Numbered from the stretch's first letter, positions 8,028 through 14,082 are shown. The stretch: 16,931 bases of DNA from Christensenella sp. UBA4379 (GCA_002391225.1 DGRV01000068.1:26836-43766); one strand, 5' to 3'. A program made the numbers and translations. Notes: generated by a model from the letters alone, not told the origin.

Positions 8028-8524
8028 AAGACGAACCAAAGCGCCTGATCCGGCTGGCGTCTTTGGAAGACGCAGAACGCCTGGCCCGGGTGGAAGCCGC
8101 CTGTTTTCCGCCCGCAGAAGCGGCCCCGCTTTCCCAGTTTCAGGAAAGGCTCCGGTATTACCCGGACCATTTCTGGCTGATGGAGGAGGAAGGCCGCCTC
8201 ATCTCCTTCGTGGACGGCATGGTGACAAACCAGAGGGATCTGACGGACGAGATGTTTGAAAACGCCTCCCTGCACGACGAAAACGGGGCCTGGCAGATGA
8301 TCTTCGGGGTCAACACCCTGCCCGAGTACCGGCGGCAGGGCTGCGCTGGGACGCTGATCAAAACGGCTGTCCGGGACGCCCGGGCCCAGGCCCGCCGGGG
8401 CCTGGTGCTGACGTGCAAGGAGCGCCTGATTCCCTGGTACGCCTCCTTCGGTTTCCAGCTGGAGGGTCCCTCCGCCTCCGTCCACGGCGGGGCGGTGTGG
8501 TATCAGATGAGGTTTCCGTTTTGA
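8018..8524 (+). CDS. GNAT-family N-acetyltransferase at the end of the his operon
   Basis: This 168-residue protein has the GNAT fold and should transfer an acyl group from acetyl-CoA to an amine; the substrate is not known. The acetyl-CoA-binding motif A is at about 98-115 (VNTLPEYRRQGCAGTLIKTA, with the R-R-Q-G-C-A-G pyrophosphate loop), and motif B ends in IPWYASFGFQLEG (138-150), the pattern of the arylalkylamine (AANAT-like) acetyltransferases. Two starts are possible: ATG 8018 (GGAGGA nine bases upstream) and ATG 8024 (GAAGGA six bases upstream, giving the ATGA overlap seen elsewhere in this operon). Either way it overlaps the phosphatase gene and is probably co-transcribed and coupled with it. 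A link to histidine metabolism is suggested only by position. Confidence 0.88.
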   Translation: MAMKDEPKRLIRLASLEDAERLARVEAACFPPAEAAPLSQFQERLRYYPDHFWLMEEEGRLISFVDGMVTNQRDLTDEMFENASLHDENGAWQMIFGVNTLPEYRRQGCAGTLIKTAVRDARAQARRGLVLTCKERLIPWYASFGFQLEGPSASVHGGAVWYQMRFPF

Positions 8525-8663
8525 TCAGCGCTGAAATATTTGATTGTGTTATCAGGGGATTGTTTATCAGGTTGATATGAAGCTGAGTGCGCCGGGAGAA
8601 CTGCATTTTACCATCAGATCGGAAGAAGAACCGTGGAAATGATCCTTAGTGGTACCCGGCGGG

Positions 8664-8691
8664 TTACCATCCGGATATGTTGGATGATAAT
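8664..8691 (+). promoter_or_regulatory. Weak candidate promoter for the membrane-protein pair
   Basis: TTACCA (8664-8669) and GATAAT (8686-8691) are separated by 16 bases. The first matches the -35 consensus at four of six positions and the second the -10 at five of six. A start of transcription near 8698 would give a leader of about 90 bases before the ATG at 8787, with the hairpin at 8698-8724 at its 5' end. Readthrough from the his operon is the alternative. Confidence 0.3.
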
Positions 8692-8697
8692 GCAAAG

Positions 8698-8731
8698 CGT
8701 CTCAGCGAAGCCGTGGGGGAGACGAGTTTTT
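8698..8731 (+). terminator. Weak candidate terminator after the his operon
   Basis: CGTCTC (8698-8703) can pair with GAGACG (8719-8724) across a 15-base loop. Two bases later there is a run of five T (8727-8731). The stem is short for a Rho-independent terminator, so it may be partial or accidental. It is the only such structure between the acetyltransferase gene and the next gene. Confidence 0.35.
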
Positions 8732-8786
8732 CCGCTGCTTCTCCTGTTCAGGATGCTCCGGATTTGAGCGAGTGATGGAGGGGCCC

Positions 8787-9410
8787 ATGGACCGCCAGAC
8801 CGAAGTGACCGGGCGGGTCACGCTTTTTGAGGACGGGGTGTACCGCTGGATCTACGAGATGGACATGCGGGACAACCGCTTCATGTATTTGAAGGTGCTG
8901 AAAATCCTCCTGGCGGTGTCTGCGGGGATCATTGTTCTGTGCCTTTCGTTGGGCCTGTTCATGAACGGCGATGCCCTCGGCTTTCTGGCGGCGCTGGGCT
9001 TTGGGATCAGCGCCCTGATGCTGCTTTCCTGGGTCATCGCCTACCGGGTCCGTTCGGCTATGGGCAGGGGCGGCTACCCCCTGTACTATGAGATGACGAA
9101 AACGGAGGTGGCGGTGATTCCCACTGCCTCCGGCCAGAAACGCTTTTCTCCGGTCCCGGCGAAGGACGTCCCGCTGGAGGCTTCCGTCCCCCAGGCGGCT
9201 GAAAGGGCCCGGATCGGTACGAAGAAGGGCCGGACAGGCCGGGGCGTTACGCCGCTTTCTTCGGTGCGCTCCGTTGAGCCACATCGGGATCAGGACGTCA
9301 TCGACCTTCATTCGCCGGCGGGCGGCGTTCAGGTGTACGCGCGGCCGGAGGACTTTGAATTTGTGCTGCGGTTTCTGCGGCAGCACTGCGTAAAAACGCA
9401 GAGGAATTGA
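8787..9410 (+). CDS. Two-TM membrane protein with PH-like (YcxB-like) C-terminal domain, copy 1
   Basis: A 207-residue protein of unknown function. A short N-terminal part contains DGVYRWIYEM (16-25), then two hydrophobic segments at about 36-58 and 64-86 form a membrane hairpin. The rest is soluble. Its end (LSSVRSVEPHRDQDVIDL, then VYARPEDFEFVLRFL) has the look of the last strands and closing helix of bacterial PH-like domains such as YcxB. A basic stretch at 139-152 (ERARIGTKKGRTGR) has no counterpart in the next gene. I chose ATG 8787 because GGAGGGG at 8777-8783 precedes it and the alignment with the downstream paralogue starts there; GTG 8772 or ATG 8775 would add four or five residues. 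No function is claimed. Confidence 0.75.
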   Translation: MDRQTEVTGRVTLFEDGVYRWIYEMDMRDNRFMYLKVLKILLAVSAGIIVLCLSLGLFMNGDALGFLAALGFGISALMLLSWVIAYRVRSAMGRGGYPLYYEMTKTEVAVIPTASGQKRFSPVPAKDVPLEASVPQAAERARIGTKKGRTGRGVTPLSSVRSVEPHRDQDVIDLHSPAGGVQVYARPEDFEFVLRFLRQHCVKTQRN

Positions 9411-9411
9411 T

Positions 9412-9882
9412 ATGAGCAGACTGACGCTGACAGACGGCGGCTTCTACCGCTGGAGCTATACTCTGTCCAGGGAGCAGGCCAAGGTGCATTACTGGAACAT
9501 GCTGCTGATCAGCGGGAGCATCAGCGGGGCTGTCGGCCTGATCATGCTGTTTGTCCTGCACGGCTATGAAGGAGGCTGGATCGCGGCCCTGGGAGTATCC
9601 GGCTTCGTGTTCGCCCTGCCTGCCCTGATCGGCTGGCTCACCCTGGGCAACGATACCAGGACGTACGAGATGAATGAAGAGTGCATCCGCCACAAGAACG
9701 CGACCAAGGGCGGAGACGCGTTCATCTTTTTCAAAAAGATCCAGTGGATGCAGGTCCGGGGAGAGGAATTCACCATCAAGGCCGGCATCACCACGTACAC
9801 GGTCTATGTCCCCATAGAAGACGCGGCGTTTGTAAAACAGTATATCCGGGAAAGAACTGCAAATACAGAAGCCCGCCGGTGA
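9412..9882 (+). CDS. Two-TM membrane protein with PH-like (YcxB-like) C-terminal domain, copy 2
   Basis: A 156-residue diverged paralogue of the preceding gene. It shares the N-terminal DGGFYRWSY block (8-16), a membrane hairpin (about 28-49 and 54-78), the TYEM strand after the second segment (84-87), and the VYVPIEDAAFVKQYI closing strand and helix (131-145). It lacks the basic insert of copy 1. The start is one base after the copy 1 stop, with AGAGGA at 9400-9405, so the two are one transcription unit and the proteins may work together in the membrane. The stop codon lies inside the downstream hairpin. The function is unknown; YcxB-like proteins are mostly uncharacterised. Confidence 0.8.
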   Translation: MSRLTLTDGGFYRWSYTLSREQAKVHYWNMLLISGSISGAVGLIMLFVLHGYEGGWIAALGVSGFVFALPALIGWLTLGNDTRTYEMNEECIRHKNATKGGDAFIFFKKIQWMQVRGEEFTIKAGITTYTVYVPIEDAAFVKQYIRERTANTEARR

Positions 9883-9898
9883 GGAACCGACGGGCTTC
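9868..9898. terminator. Hairpin between convergent genes, probably bidirectional terminator
   Basis: GAAGCCCG (9868-9875) pairs perfectly with CGGGCTTC (9891-9898). After one C-A mismatch, CGGT pairs with ACCG, leaving a five-base loop. The flanks are only mildly T-rich in either direction, so termination efficiency is uncertain. Its place between the ends of two converging genes (stops at 9882 and 9915) makes a terminator the simplest reading. Confidence 0.65.
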
Positions 9899-9914
9899 AT
9901 GCTGTATATCTCTG

Positions 9915-10952
9915 TCATTCGGTAAAACGGATAACTTGCTGATTGACATCCACCACAGCCTCCCGGCCGAAGGGCATGATGCAGCGGGGTATCGCGTGGC
10001 CTATGTTCAGGTTGAACACCACGGAAAGATGAGGCTGGGCGATCACTTCGGTGAGAAGCTGTTTGTATTCCGCCGCGTACGTTTCGTCCATGGGTTTTCC
10101 GGCAAGTACGCCGGATACCACGCTGAAAACGCCCGCGTCCCTAAGATACTGAAGGGCCCGGCGGTATTTTTCGGGCGAGGGCTTTTCCTCGCTGGTTTCC
10201 AGCAGCAGAATGCGGCCCCGCCAGTCTTCGGCGTCCGGGAAGAGATGGTATTTCTGGCACAGCTCCGGCATATCGGCATACCTTTCGCCGTCGAACATGT
10301 CGAAGATGGAGTCGATGCAGCCGCCCAGGATTTTCCCGGAAAAGACCGGGGCTCCCTGGAGCAGCTCAAAGCCCTGGTTGGGGCGGGGCGGAAGGGCCCG
10401 GCCGACGAGATCAGGGGAAAACTCTTTTCTTTCCGCGTACCAAAGAGCGCTGGGCCTGATCTCCCGGATGGCGCCGGTCTCGATCAGCTCTTCAAAATAC
10501 GTCCGGGTATAGGGGAGCATCTCCGGCCCCAGCTCGCACAGGTCTGGCAGGAAGGCCTGGCCGTAGAAGGTGCGAAGCCCTATTTTGTGCAGCATCAGGT
10601 GGTTGATGGTCGTATCGGAAAAGCCGAGGAACACCTTGTCCGTCACCGCGTCCGCCAGTTCCCCGTGGTCAAACAGCGTAGGGAGCAGGCGGTAGGTATC
10701 GTCCCCGCCGATGGTGCACAGGATCATGTCGATGTCCGGGTCCCGGAAGGCGGCCAGCAGGTCCTCCGCCCGCTTTTCCGGGTGGGCTTTGACGTAATCG
10801 ATTCCCTTCATCGCGTGGGGCATGAACCGGACGTTCAGCCCGTATTCCCGGAGCCGCCGGACGCCGATGTCCACCTCGAACTGGACCGAGGGCTCTCCCG
10901 CGATACCGCTGGACAGGCTGACGATGGCGATGTTCTGGATCTTCCGCTTCAT
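9915..10952 (-). CDS. S66 family serine carboxypeptidase, MccF-like
   Basis: The S66 family includes LD-carboxypeptidases, which trim murein tetrapeptides in the cytoplasm, and MccF, which inactivates microcin C by cutting the bond between aspartate and the nucleotide part. The expected Ser-Glu-His triad is visible: Ser112 in LGFSDTTINH (nucleophile elbow), Glu252 in LLLETSEE and His319 in NIGHAIP. The 345-residue length and the stretch FSDTTINHLMLHKIGLRTFYG resemble the MccF-like branch more than the roughly 300-residue LdcA branch. There is no signal peptide, so it acts in the cytoplasm. AAGGGAG upstream serves as ribosome binding site. It is the last of three hydrolase genes on this strand, 22 bases after the DJ-1/PfpI gene. 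Confidence 0.9.
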   Translation of the reverse strand: MKRKIQNIAIVSLSSGIAGEPSVQFEVDIGVRRLREYGLNVRFMPHAMKGIDYVKAHPEKRAEDLLAAFRDPDIDMILCTIGGDDTYRLLPTLFDHGELADAVTDKVFLGFSDTTINHLMLHKIGLRTFYGQAFLPDLCELGPEMLPYTRTYFEELIETGAIREIRPSALWYAERKEFSPDLVGRALPPRPNQGFELLQGAPVFSGKILGGCIDSIFDMFDGERYADMPELCQKYHLFPDAEDWRGRILLLETSEEKPSPEKYRRALQYLRDAGVFSVVSGVLAGKPMDETYAAEYKQLLTEVIAQPHLSVVFNLNIGHAIPRCIMPFGREAVVDVNQQVIRFTE

Positions 10953-10974
10953 AGCTTACTCCCTTCGCAGTAGG

Positions 10975-11532
10975 TCAGATGGTATTCGGATGCTGGATCC
11001 GTTTTTTGATGTCCAGGGCGGTCTCCTTCCCTTCCAGCACTTCTATCATTTGAAGGGCCAGGTCGATGGAAAACCCGAGGCCCCGGCCGGTCAGGAAGGG
11101 CCCGTCGACGACGACCCCTTCATTGACGGGATGAGCGCCCGTCAGATGGCTTCCCCAGCCGGGAAAGCAGGTGGCCCGTCTTTCCGCCAGGAGGCCCAGG
11201 CTCCCGGGCACGGAGGGGCCGGCGCACACGGCGGCGATGTACTTGCCGCGGGCTGCCTGCCTTTTCAGCGCTTCCTGGAGGCCGTCATGGGCCAGGAAGT
11301 TTTCTACGCCCGTTTTTCCGCCCGGGATAAAGAGCATGTCGCTGTCGTCCAGGGACGCTTCCTCAAAGGTACAGTCCGCCGTGATCCGGATCTGGTGGGA
11401 GGTGGTGACCTCGCGTGAACCGCTGCAGGAAACGAGCTGGGTGTCGATGCCCGCCCGCCGCAGCAGGTCCACGGCGATGATGCATTCGGCTTCTTCGGTG
11501 CCGTCCGTGATAAACGCGGTAACCTTGCTCAT
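10975..11532 (-). CDS. DJ-1/PfpI family protein
   Basis: This 185-residue protein has the DJ-1/PfpI class I amidotransferase-like fold. The reactive cysteine is Cys103 at the nucleophile elbow AAVCAGPSVPG, and the supporting glutamate is Glu16 in DGTEEAECI, as in human DJ-1 and bacterial YajL. FIPGGKTGVENF (68-79) is the conserved glycine loop. Members have been reported to act as deglycases, glyoxalases or chaperones with a redox-sensitive cysteine; which applies here cannot be told. An AGGAGG ribosome binding site lies nine bases before the ATG. It sits between the S51-Nudix fusion and the S66 gene, all on one strand and probably one transcript. Confidence 0.92.
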   Translation of the reverse strand: MSKVTAFITDGTEEAECIIAVDLLRRAGIDTQLVSCSGSREVTTSHQIRITADCTFEEASLDDSDMLFIPGGKTGVENFLAHDGLQEALKRQAARGKYIAAVCAGPSVPGSLGLLAERRATCFPGWGSHLTGAHPVNEGVVVDGPFLTGRGLGFSIDLALQMIEVLEGKETALDIKKRIQHPNTI

Positions 11533-11583
11533 ATTTGTTCGTCCTCCTGTCGTGCTTGACGCTTGGCTGATTGGTTTCTTCGC

Positions 11584-12807
11584 TTATTTGAGCACGGGCT
11601 TCCAGCCGTCTTCCCGGTCCAGAAACAGTTCTGAAAACGCTTCGTCCACGAGGATCCGCATCAGGCTGTCCATGTGCCAGATCCAGTTGGAGCGGAGCAC
11701 TTCGTCCTTTTCCAGCCAGAACACCCGTCTCTCTGAGGAGGAGCGCAGCTCGCCTGAAAACTGCTCCGTTTTGAACAGGAAGACCACATACCGGGAACCG
11801 TCTTCGTTGATCCAGTCCTTGACGCCGCACAGGCGGGGCTGGCGGATGGTGAGGCCGGTCTCCTCCTTCATCTCGCGGATGACGGAGTCCACCACCGGCT
11901 CGCCCTTTTCTACATGGCCGCCCGGAAAGGTGATCCCGCCGGCATCTTCCCCGACCTTCTCTTCCACCAGGACCTTGCTGCCGTCCATGATCATGCATAT
12001 GTTGGTGAGGATGACCCGCTCTGGCCGATCCTTTTCAGGGCGCGGCACGGCCTGATCATCTGCTTCCGCGCAGCTTTTCTCCCTCTGCGGCGGGAGCGGG
12101 AGTACGTCCCCTTCCCCGGAGACCTGGGTCATCGCCCCGTCCCGGATTCGGTACGCTTCGCCCCGCAGCTCTTCCCGGCCGTCCCGGATCAGCAGAAAGC
12201 TCCCGTCGGGGATGGCGTAAAAGGTTTTGCCCAGGCTGTCCGGGAAGGCGATGTCCTCAAACACGCGCAGGCCGTCCAGCTCGTCCTCCCGGATCATCTG
12301 AAGGTGGGGGAGGATCATGGTTTTTGTAAGACCCAGTCCCGGCAAAAAGCGCTGATAGTCAGGGTCGATCGCTTCCCCTTCCTCTTCCGGCTGGGCGTAT
12401 ACGGTTTCCGCGCTGTTCATGGTGCCTGCGCTGATGCCCATCAGGATCCCGTCATATCCCTGGAGGAGGCCGCGGAGGCCGATCTTTTCAAAGAACCGGT
12501 TCTGGGTGGGCACGTGCCCGCCCGCCAGGACGATCAGGTCCGCCCGGGCGACCAGGTTCGCGGCCCGGCTTTCGTTCCGCCCGTCCAGTACGCTGAAGCG
12601 GCGGAAGCGGAAGCCTGCGCCCTCCAAACTCCTTTTCATGGAGGCGGCAATGAAATCCGTCTTGTCGGGCAGGTCGGGGTCCGAGCAGATAAAAAGGGCC
12701 CGGCAGTTTTCCGGCATATAGCGGTGCAGCTCGAGGGTAAAGCCGTTTGCTGGGTTCAGCGTCTCCGTGCCCGGAATCATCGGGCTGCTGGTCAGGAAAC
12801 AGATCAT
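11584..12807 (-). CDS. S51 dipeptidase E-like domain fused to Nudix hydrolase
   Basis: A 407-residue two-domain protein. Residues about 1-235 resemble peptidase S51 (dipeptidase E/cyanophycinase type): VLAGGHVPTQNRFF (93-106) and the nucleophile elbow GISAGTMN with Ser126; His168 in ILPHLQ is a candidate triad histidine. Residues about 263-390 are a Nudix hydrolase with a complete Nudix box, Gly297 to Leu319 (GHVEKGE, then REMKEETGL), which binds Mg2+ and cuts nucleoside-diphosphate-X substrates; the TFPGGH lead-in is MutT-like. A charged, Pro-rich linker (236-262) joins them. The single frame is unbroken, and GAGGAG lies eight bases before the ATG. The gene starts just after the terminator of the ABC operon and is first in a three-gene hydrolase set. 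The substrates of both domains are unknown. Confidence 0.88.
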   Translation of the reverse strand: MICFLTSSPMIPGTETLNPANGFTLELHRYMPENCRALFICSDPDLPDKTDFIAASMKRSLEGAGFRFRRFSVLDGRNESRAANLVARADLIVLAGGHVPTQNRFFEKIGLRGLLQGYDGILMGISAGTMNSAETVYAQPEEEGEAIDPDYQRFLPGLGLTKTMILPHLQMIREDELDGLRVFEDIAFPDSLGKTFYAIPDGSFLLIRDGREELRGEAYRIRDGAMTQVSGEGDVLPLPPQREKSCAEADDQAVPRPEKDRPERVILTNICMIMDGSKVLVEEKVGEDAGGITFPGGHVEKGEPVVDSVIREMKEETGLTIRQPRLCGVKDWINEDGSRYVVFLFKTEQFSGELRSSSERRVFWLEKDEVLRSNWIWHMDSLMRILVDEAFSELFLDREDGWKPVLK

Positions 12808-12825
12808 CAGGATTCTCCTCTAAAG

Positions 12826-12858
12826 AAGGGGGACGCCGCGGACCGCGGCGTCCCCCTT
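12826..12858 (-). terminator. Rho-independent terminator of the ABC transporter operon
   Basis: AAGGGGGACGCCGCGG (12826-12841) is perfectly complementary to the bases at 12843-12858, giving at least 15 pairs and a tiny loop. On the minus strand the stem is followed by CTTCTTTAG, a T-rich tail, and it begins 13 bases beyond the stop of the binding-protein gene. The + strand side is also T-rich, so it could work both ways. Confidence 0.85.
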
Positions 12859-12871
12859 TGGTCCTTTGCGA

Positions 12872-13888
12872 TTAATGGGTTTCAGCGTAGATGGCGTTCC
12901 ACTTTTCCAGCAGCTCGGCCTTGTGCTCGGTCAGCCAGGCAGTGTCGCGGGAGACCCAGTTGATGGTGTCGTTGGCGGGCAGGTAGGGGATGTCATAGAC
13001 GGCCTTGGGGTTGGTGAAGCGCAGGGTTTCCAGGCGGGTCGCCAGGGCTTCCTGGCCTTCGGGGCTCATCAGGAAGTCGATCATGGCCTTGGCGGCCTCG
13101 GGATGCGGGCAGCCTTCGATCATCGCGCAGCCCATGGAGGTGGCGGAAGCGCCGTTTTCCGGGTACTGCAGGCGGATGCGGTCGGAGCCGGACTTGAGCA
13201 GGGTGTCCGCGCCGTCCTCATAGGTCAGGCCCACGGCGTACTCGCCGGAGTCGACGGCCTTGAAGCAGACGGAGGAAGAGGTCGAAATGACCAGGCCGTT
13301 TTCCAGCATGCCGCGGATGATGGCCCAGGCTTCGTCGGAATCATAGCCGTAAACGGCGAAGATGTTGCACAGGTTGTTCCAGGCGGCGGAGGAGCTGTTG
13401 GGGTCGGACAGGACGACCTTGCCCTTGAGCTCGGGCCGGAGAAGGTCTTCGTAGGTCTTGATTTCAAAGCCCAGTTCCTTTTCCAGTTCCACGTTCACGC
13501 AGAACACGACGGTGCTCAGGTGGTCCTGGTTGTAGCGGCCGTTGTGGGACTTGTAATCGTCCGGCAGGTCGTCTTCATAGGGGCTGGTGTACAGGGCGAA
13601 GATATCGTCGTTGGCATTGCCGTCGGACGGAGAGAGGCCGCCCCACTGCAGGTCACCCTGGGGATTGTCCTTTTCGGCGCGGGCGCGGGCTTCCAGCTCG
13701 CCGGCGGAACCGTTGACCACTTCCACCTCGACGTCCGGGTACTTCTCGTTGAACGCTTCGATCAGGTTGTCGATGTCGTTGTCGGTCATGGAGCTGTACA
13801 GCACCAGGGGACCGGAGACCTCCGCCAGAGCGGACACAGCGCACAGCAGCATGGCAGCCGCCAGCAGGACAGAAAGCAGTTTCTTCAT
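12872..13888 (-). CDS. ABC transporter extracellular substrate-binding protein
   Basis: A secreted binding protein of 338 residues that captures the substrate of the ABC importer encoded upstream. It starts with a signal peptide: two lysines, a hydrophobic core, and a probable signal peptidase I site after ALA (residue 22). The only cysteine nearby, Cys16, follows Leu-Leu and does not form a lipobox. The mature start (LVLYSSMTDNDIDNLIEAFNEKYP) is typical of the Fe3+/phosphonate-like family of binding proteins. Only one tyrosine is present in the LTYEDGAD loop (221-228), and I see no adjacent Tyr-Tyr pair as in ferric-binding FbpA. I chose ATG 13888 because a full AAGGAGGT site (13898-13905) lies nine bases upstream and the signal peptide begins there; an in-frame ATG at 14017 would bury it. 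Confidence 0.88.
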   Translation of the reverse strand: MKKLLSVLLAAAMLLCAVSALAEVSGPLVLYSSMTDNDIDNLIEAFNEKYPDVEVEVVNGSAGELEARARAEKDNPQGDLQWGGLSPSDGNANDDIFALYTSPYEDDLPDDYKSHNGRYNQDHLSTVVFCVNVELEKELGFEIKTYEDLLRPELKGKVVLSDPNSSSAAWNNLCNIFAVYGYDSDEAWAIIRGMLENGLVISTSSSVCFKAVDSGEYAVGLTYEDGADTLLKSGSDRIRLQYPENGASATSMGCAMIEGCPHPEAAKAMIDFLMSPEGQEALATRLETLRFTNPKAVYDIPYLPANDTINWVSRDTAWLTEHKAELLEKWNAIYAETH

Positions 13889-13897
13889 AAAAACGGG

Positions 13898-13905
13898 ACC
13901 TCCTT
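13898..13905 (-). promoter_or_regulatory. Ribosome binding site fixing the binding-protein start
   Basis: On the minus strand these bases read AAGGAGGT, a full match to the 16S rRNA tail, nine bases before the ATG ending at 13888. It decides between this start and the in-frame ATG 43 codons upstream. Confidence 0.85.
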
Positions 13906-13928
13906 CAAGATGAAATGATGATATATCG

Positions 13929-13948
13929 CCGCGGGCCGTGGCCCGGGG
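13929..13948 (-). other. GC-rich hairpin in the leader of the binding-protein gene
   Basis: CGGGCC (13932-13937) pairs with GGCCCG (13940-13945), and two more C-G pairs extend it after one mismatch. There is no T-run after it on either strand, so it is not a usual terminator. In the ABC transcript it lies about 40 bases before the binding-protein start and may act as an RNA-stabilising or processing stem. Confidence 0.45.
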
Positions 13949-13959
13949 AGAACAGAGCA

Positions 13960-14048
13960 AGGTAGGAGGTAGGAAGTAGGAGGGAGGAGGTTTTATCGTG
14001 TGGAGAGTGAAGATCATTCACTGACGATTCACCTCCTACCTCCTACCT
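13960..14048. repeat. Nested inverted repeat made of GGAGGTA units
   Basis: AGGTAGGAGGTAGGAAGT (13960-13977) and ACCTCCTACCTCCTACCT (14031-14048) are inverted copies matching at 17 of 18 positions. The one difference becomes a G-U pair in minus-strand RNA, the strand of the ABC operon, but an A-C mismatch in plus-strand RNA. Inside lie two further inverted pairs: ATCGT/ACGAT (13995-13999, 14024-14028) and AGTGAA/TTCACT (14006-14011, 14017-14022) around a five-base loop. The element lies between the permease stop and the binding-protein start. Confidence 0.8.
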
Positions 14049-14079
14049 GAGCGAACGCAGTGAGCGCTACCTCCTACCT
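14036..14079. repeat. Direct repeat of a 13-mer flanking a GAGCG-type spacer
   Basis: CTACCTCCTACCT occurs at 14036-14048 and again at 14067-14079. The 18 bases between (14049-14066) read GAGCGAACGCAGTGAGCG, which itself begins and ends with GAGCG. The second copy ends four bases before the permease stop codon. This resembles a short intergenic repeat unit, but only this occurrence can be seen here. Confidence 0.7.
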
Positions 14080-14082
14080 GTC

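Larger units (their letters stand above)
8577..8775 (+). pseudogene. Possible decayed coding remnant
   Basis: Two short pieces here read like protein but lie in different frames. The first, 8577-8642, encodes 21 residues ending in RSEEEPWK before a stop. The second is open from 8650 to the TGA at 8773-8775 in another frame (WYPAGYHPDMLDDNAKRL near its start) and holds an ATG at 8677 that would give 32 residues. Neither ATG has a convincing ribosome binding site, and I recognise no family. The composition is less GC-rich than the flanking genes. This may be the relic of a frameshifted gene, or chance. Confidence 0.25.

Noticed and set aside
8651..8668. Hairpin GGTACCC / GGGTTACC as terminator of the his operon
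   Set aside because: The stem has a bulge and a three-base loop, and no T-run follows; the structure at 8698-8731 is a better, though still weak, candidate.
9681..10973. Long open frame on the + strand, 430 codons, opposite the S66 gene
   Set aside because: It overlaps both a paralogue gene and the S66 gene, whose triad is intact; its translation has no family features.
12866..13918. Open frame on the + strand, 350 codons, opposite the binding-protein gene
   Set aside because: Val/Gly-rich shadow; the minus-strand gene has a signal peptide, ribosome binding site and family features.
13929..13948. GC-rich stem as a terminator between permease and binding-protein genes
   Set aside because: No T-run follows on the minus strand, and the binding-protein gene downstream needs the transcript to continue.
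13889..14017. In-frame N-terminal extension of the binding protein by 43 codons from an ATG at 14017, itself preceded by AGGAGG-like repeats
   Set aside because: It would place a Pro-rich segment encoded by the inverted repeat before the signal peptide, and the ATG at 13888 has a full AAGGAGGT site at ideal spacing.
13960..14079. CRISPR array
   Set aside because: The repeated units are 13-18 bases, partly inverted and too few, with no regular spacer series and no cas genes nearby.
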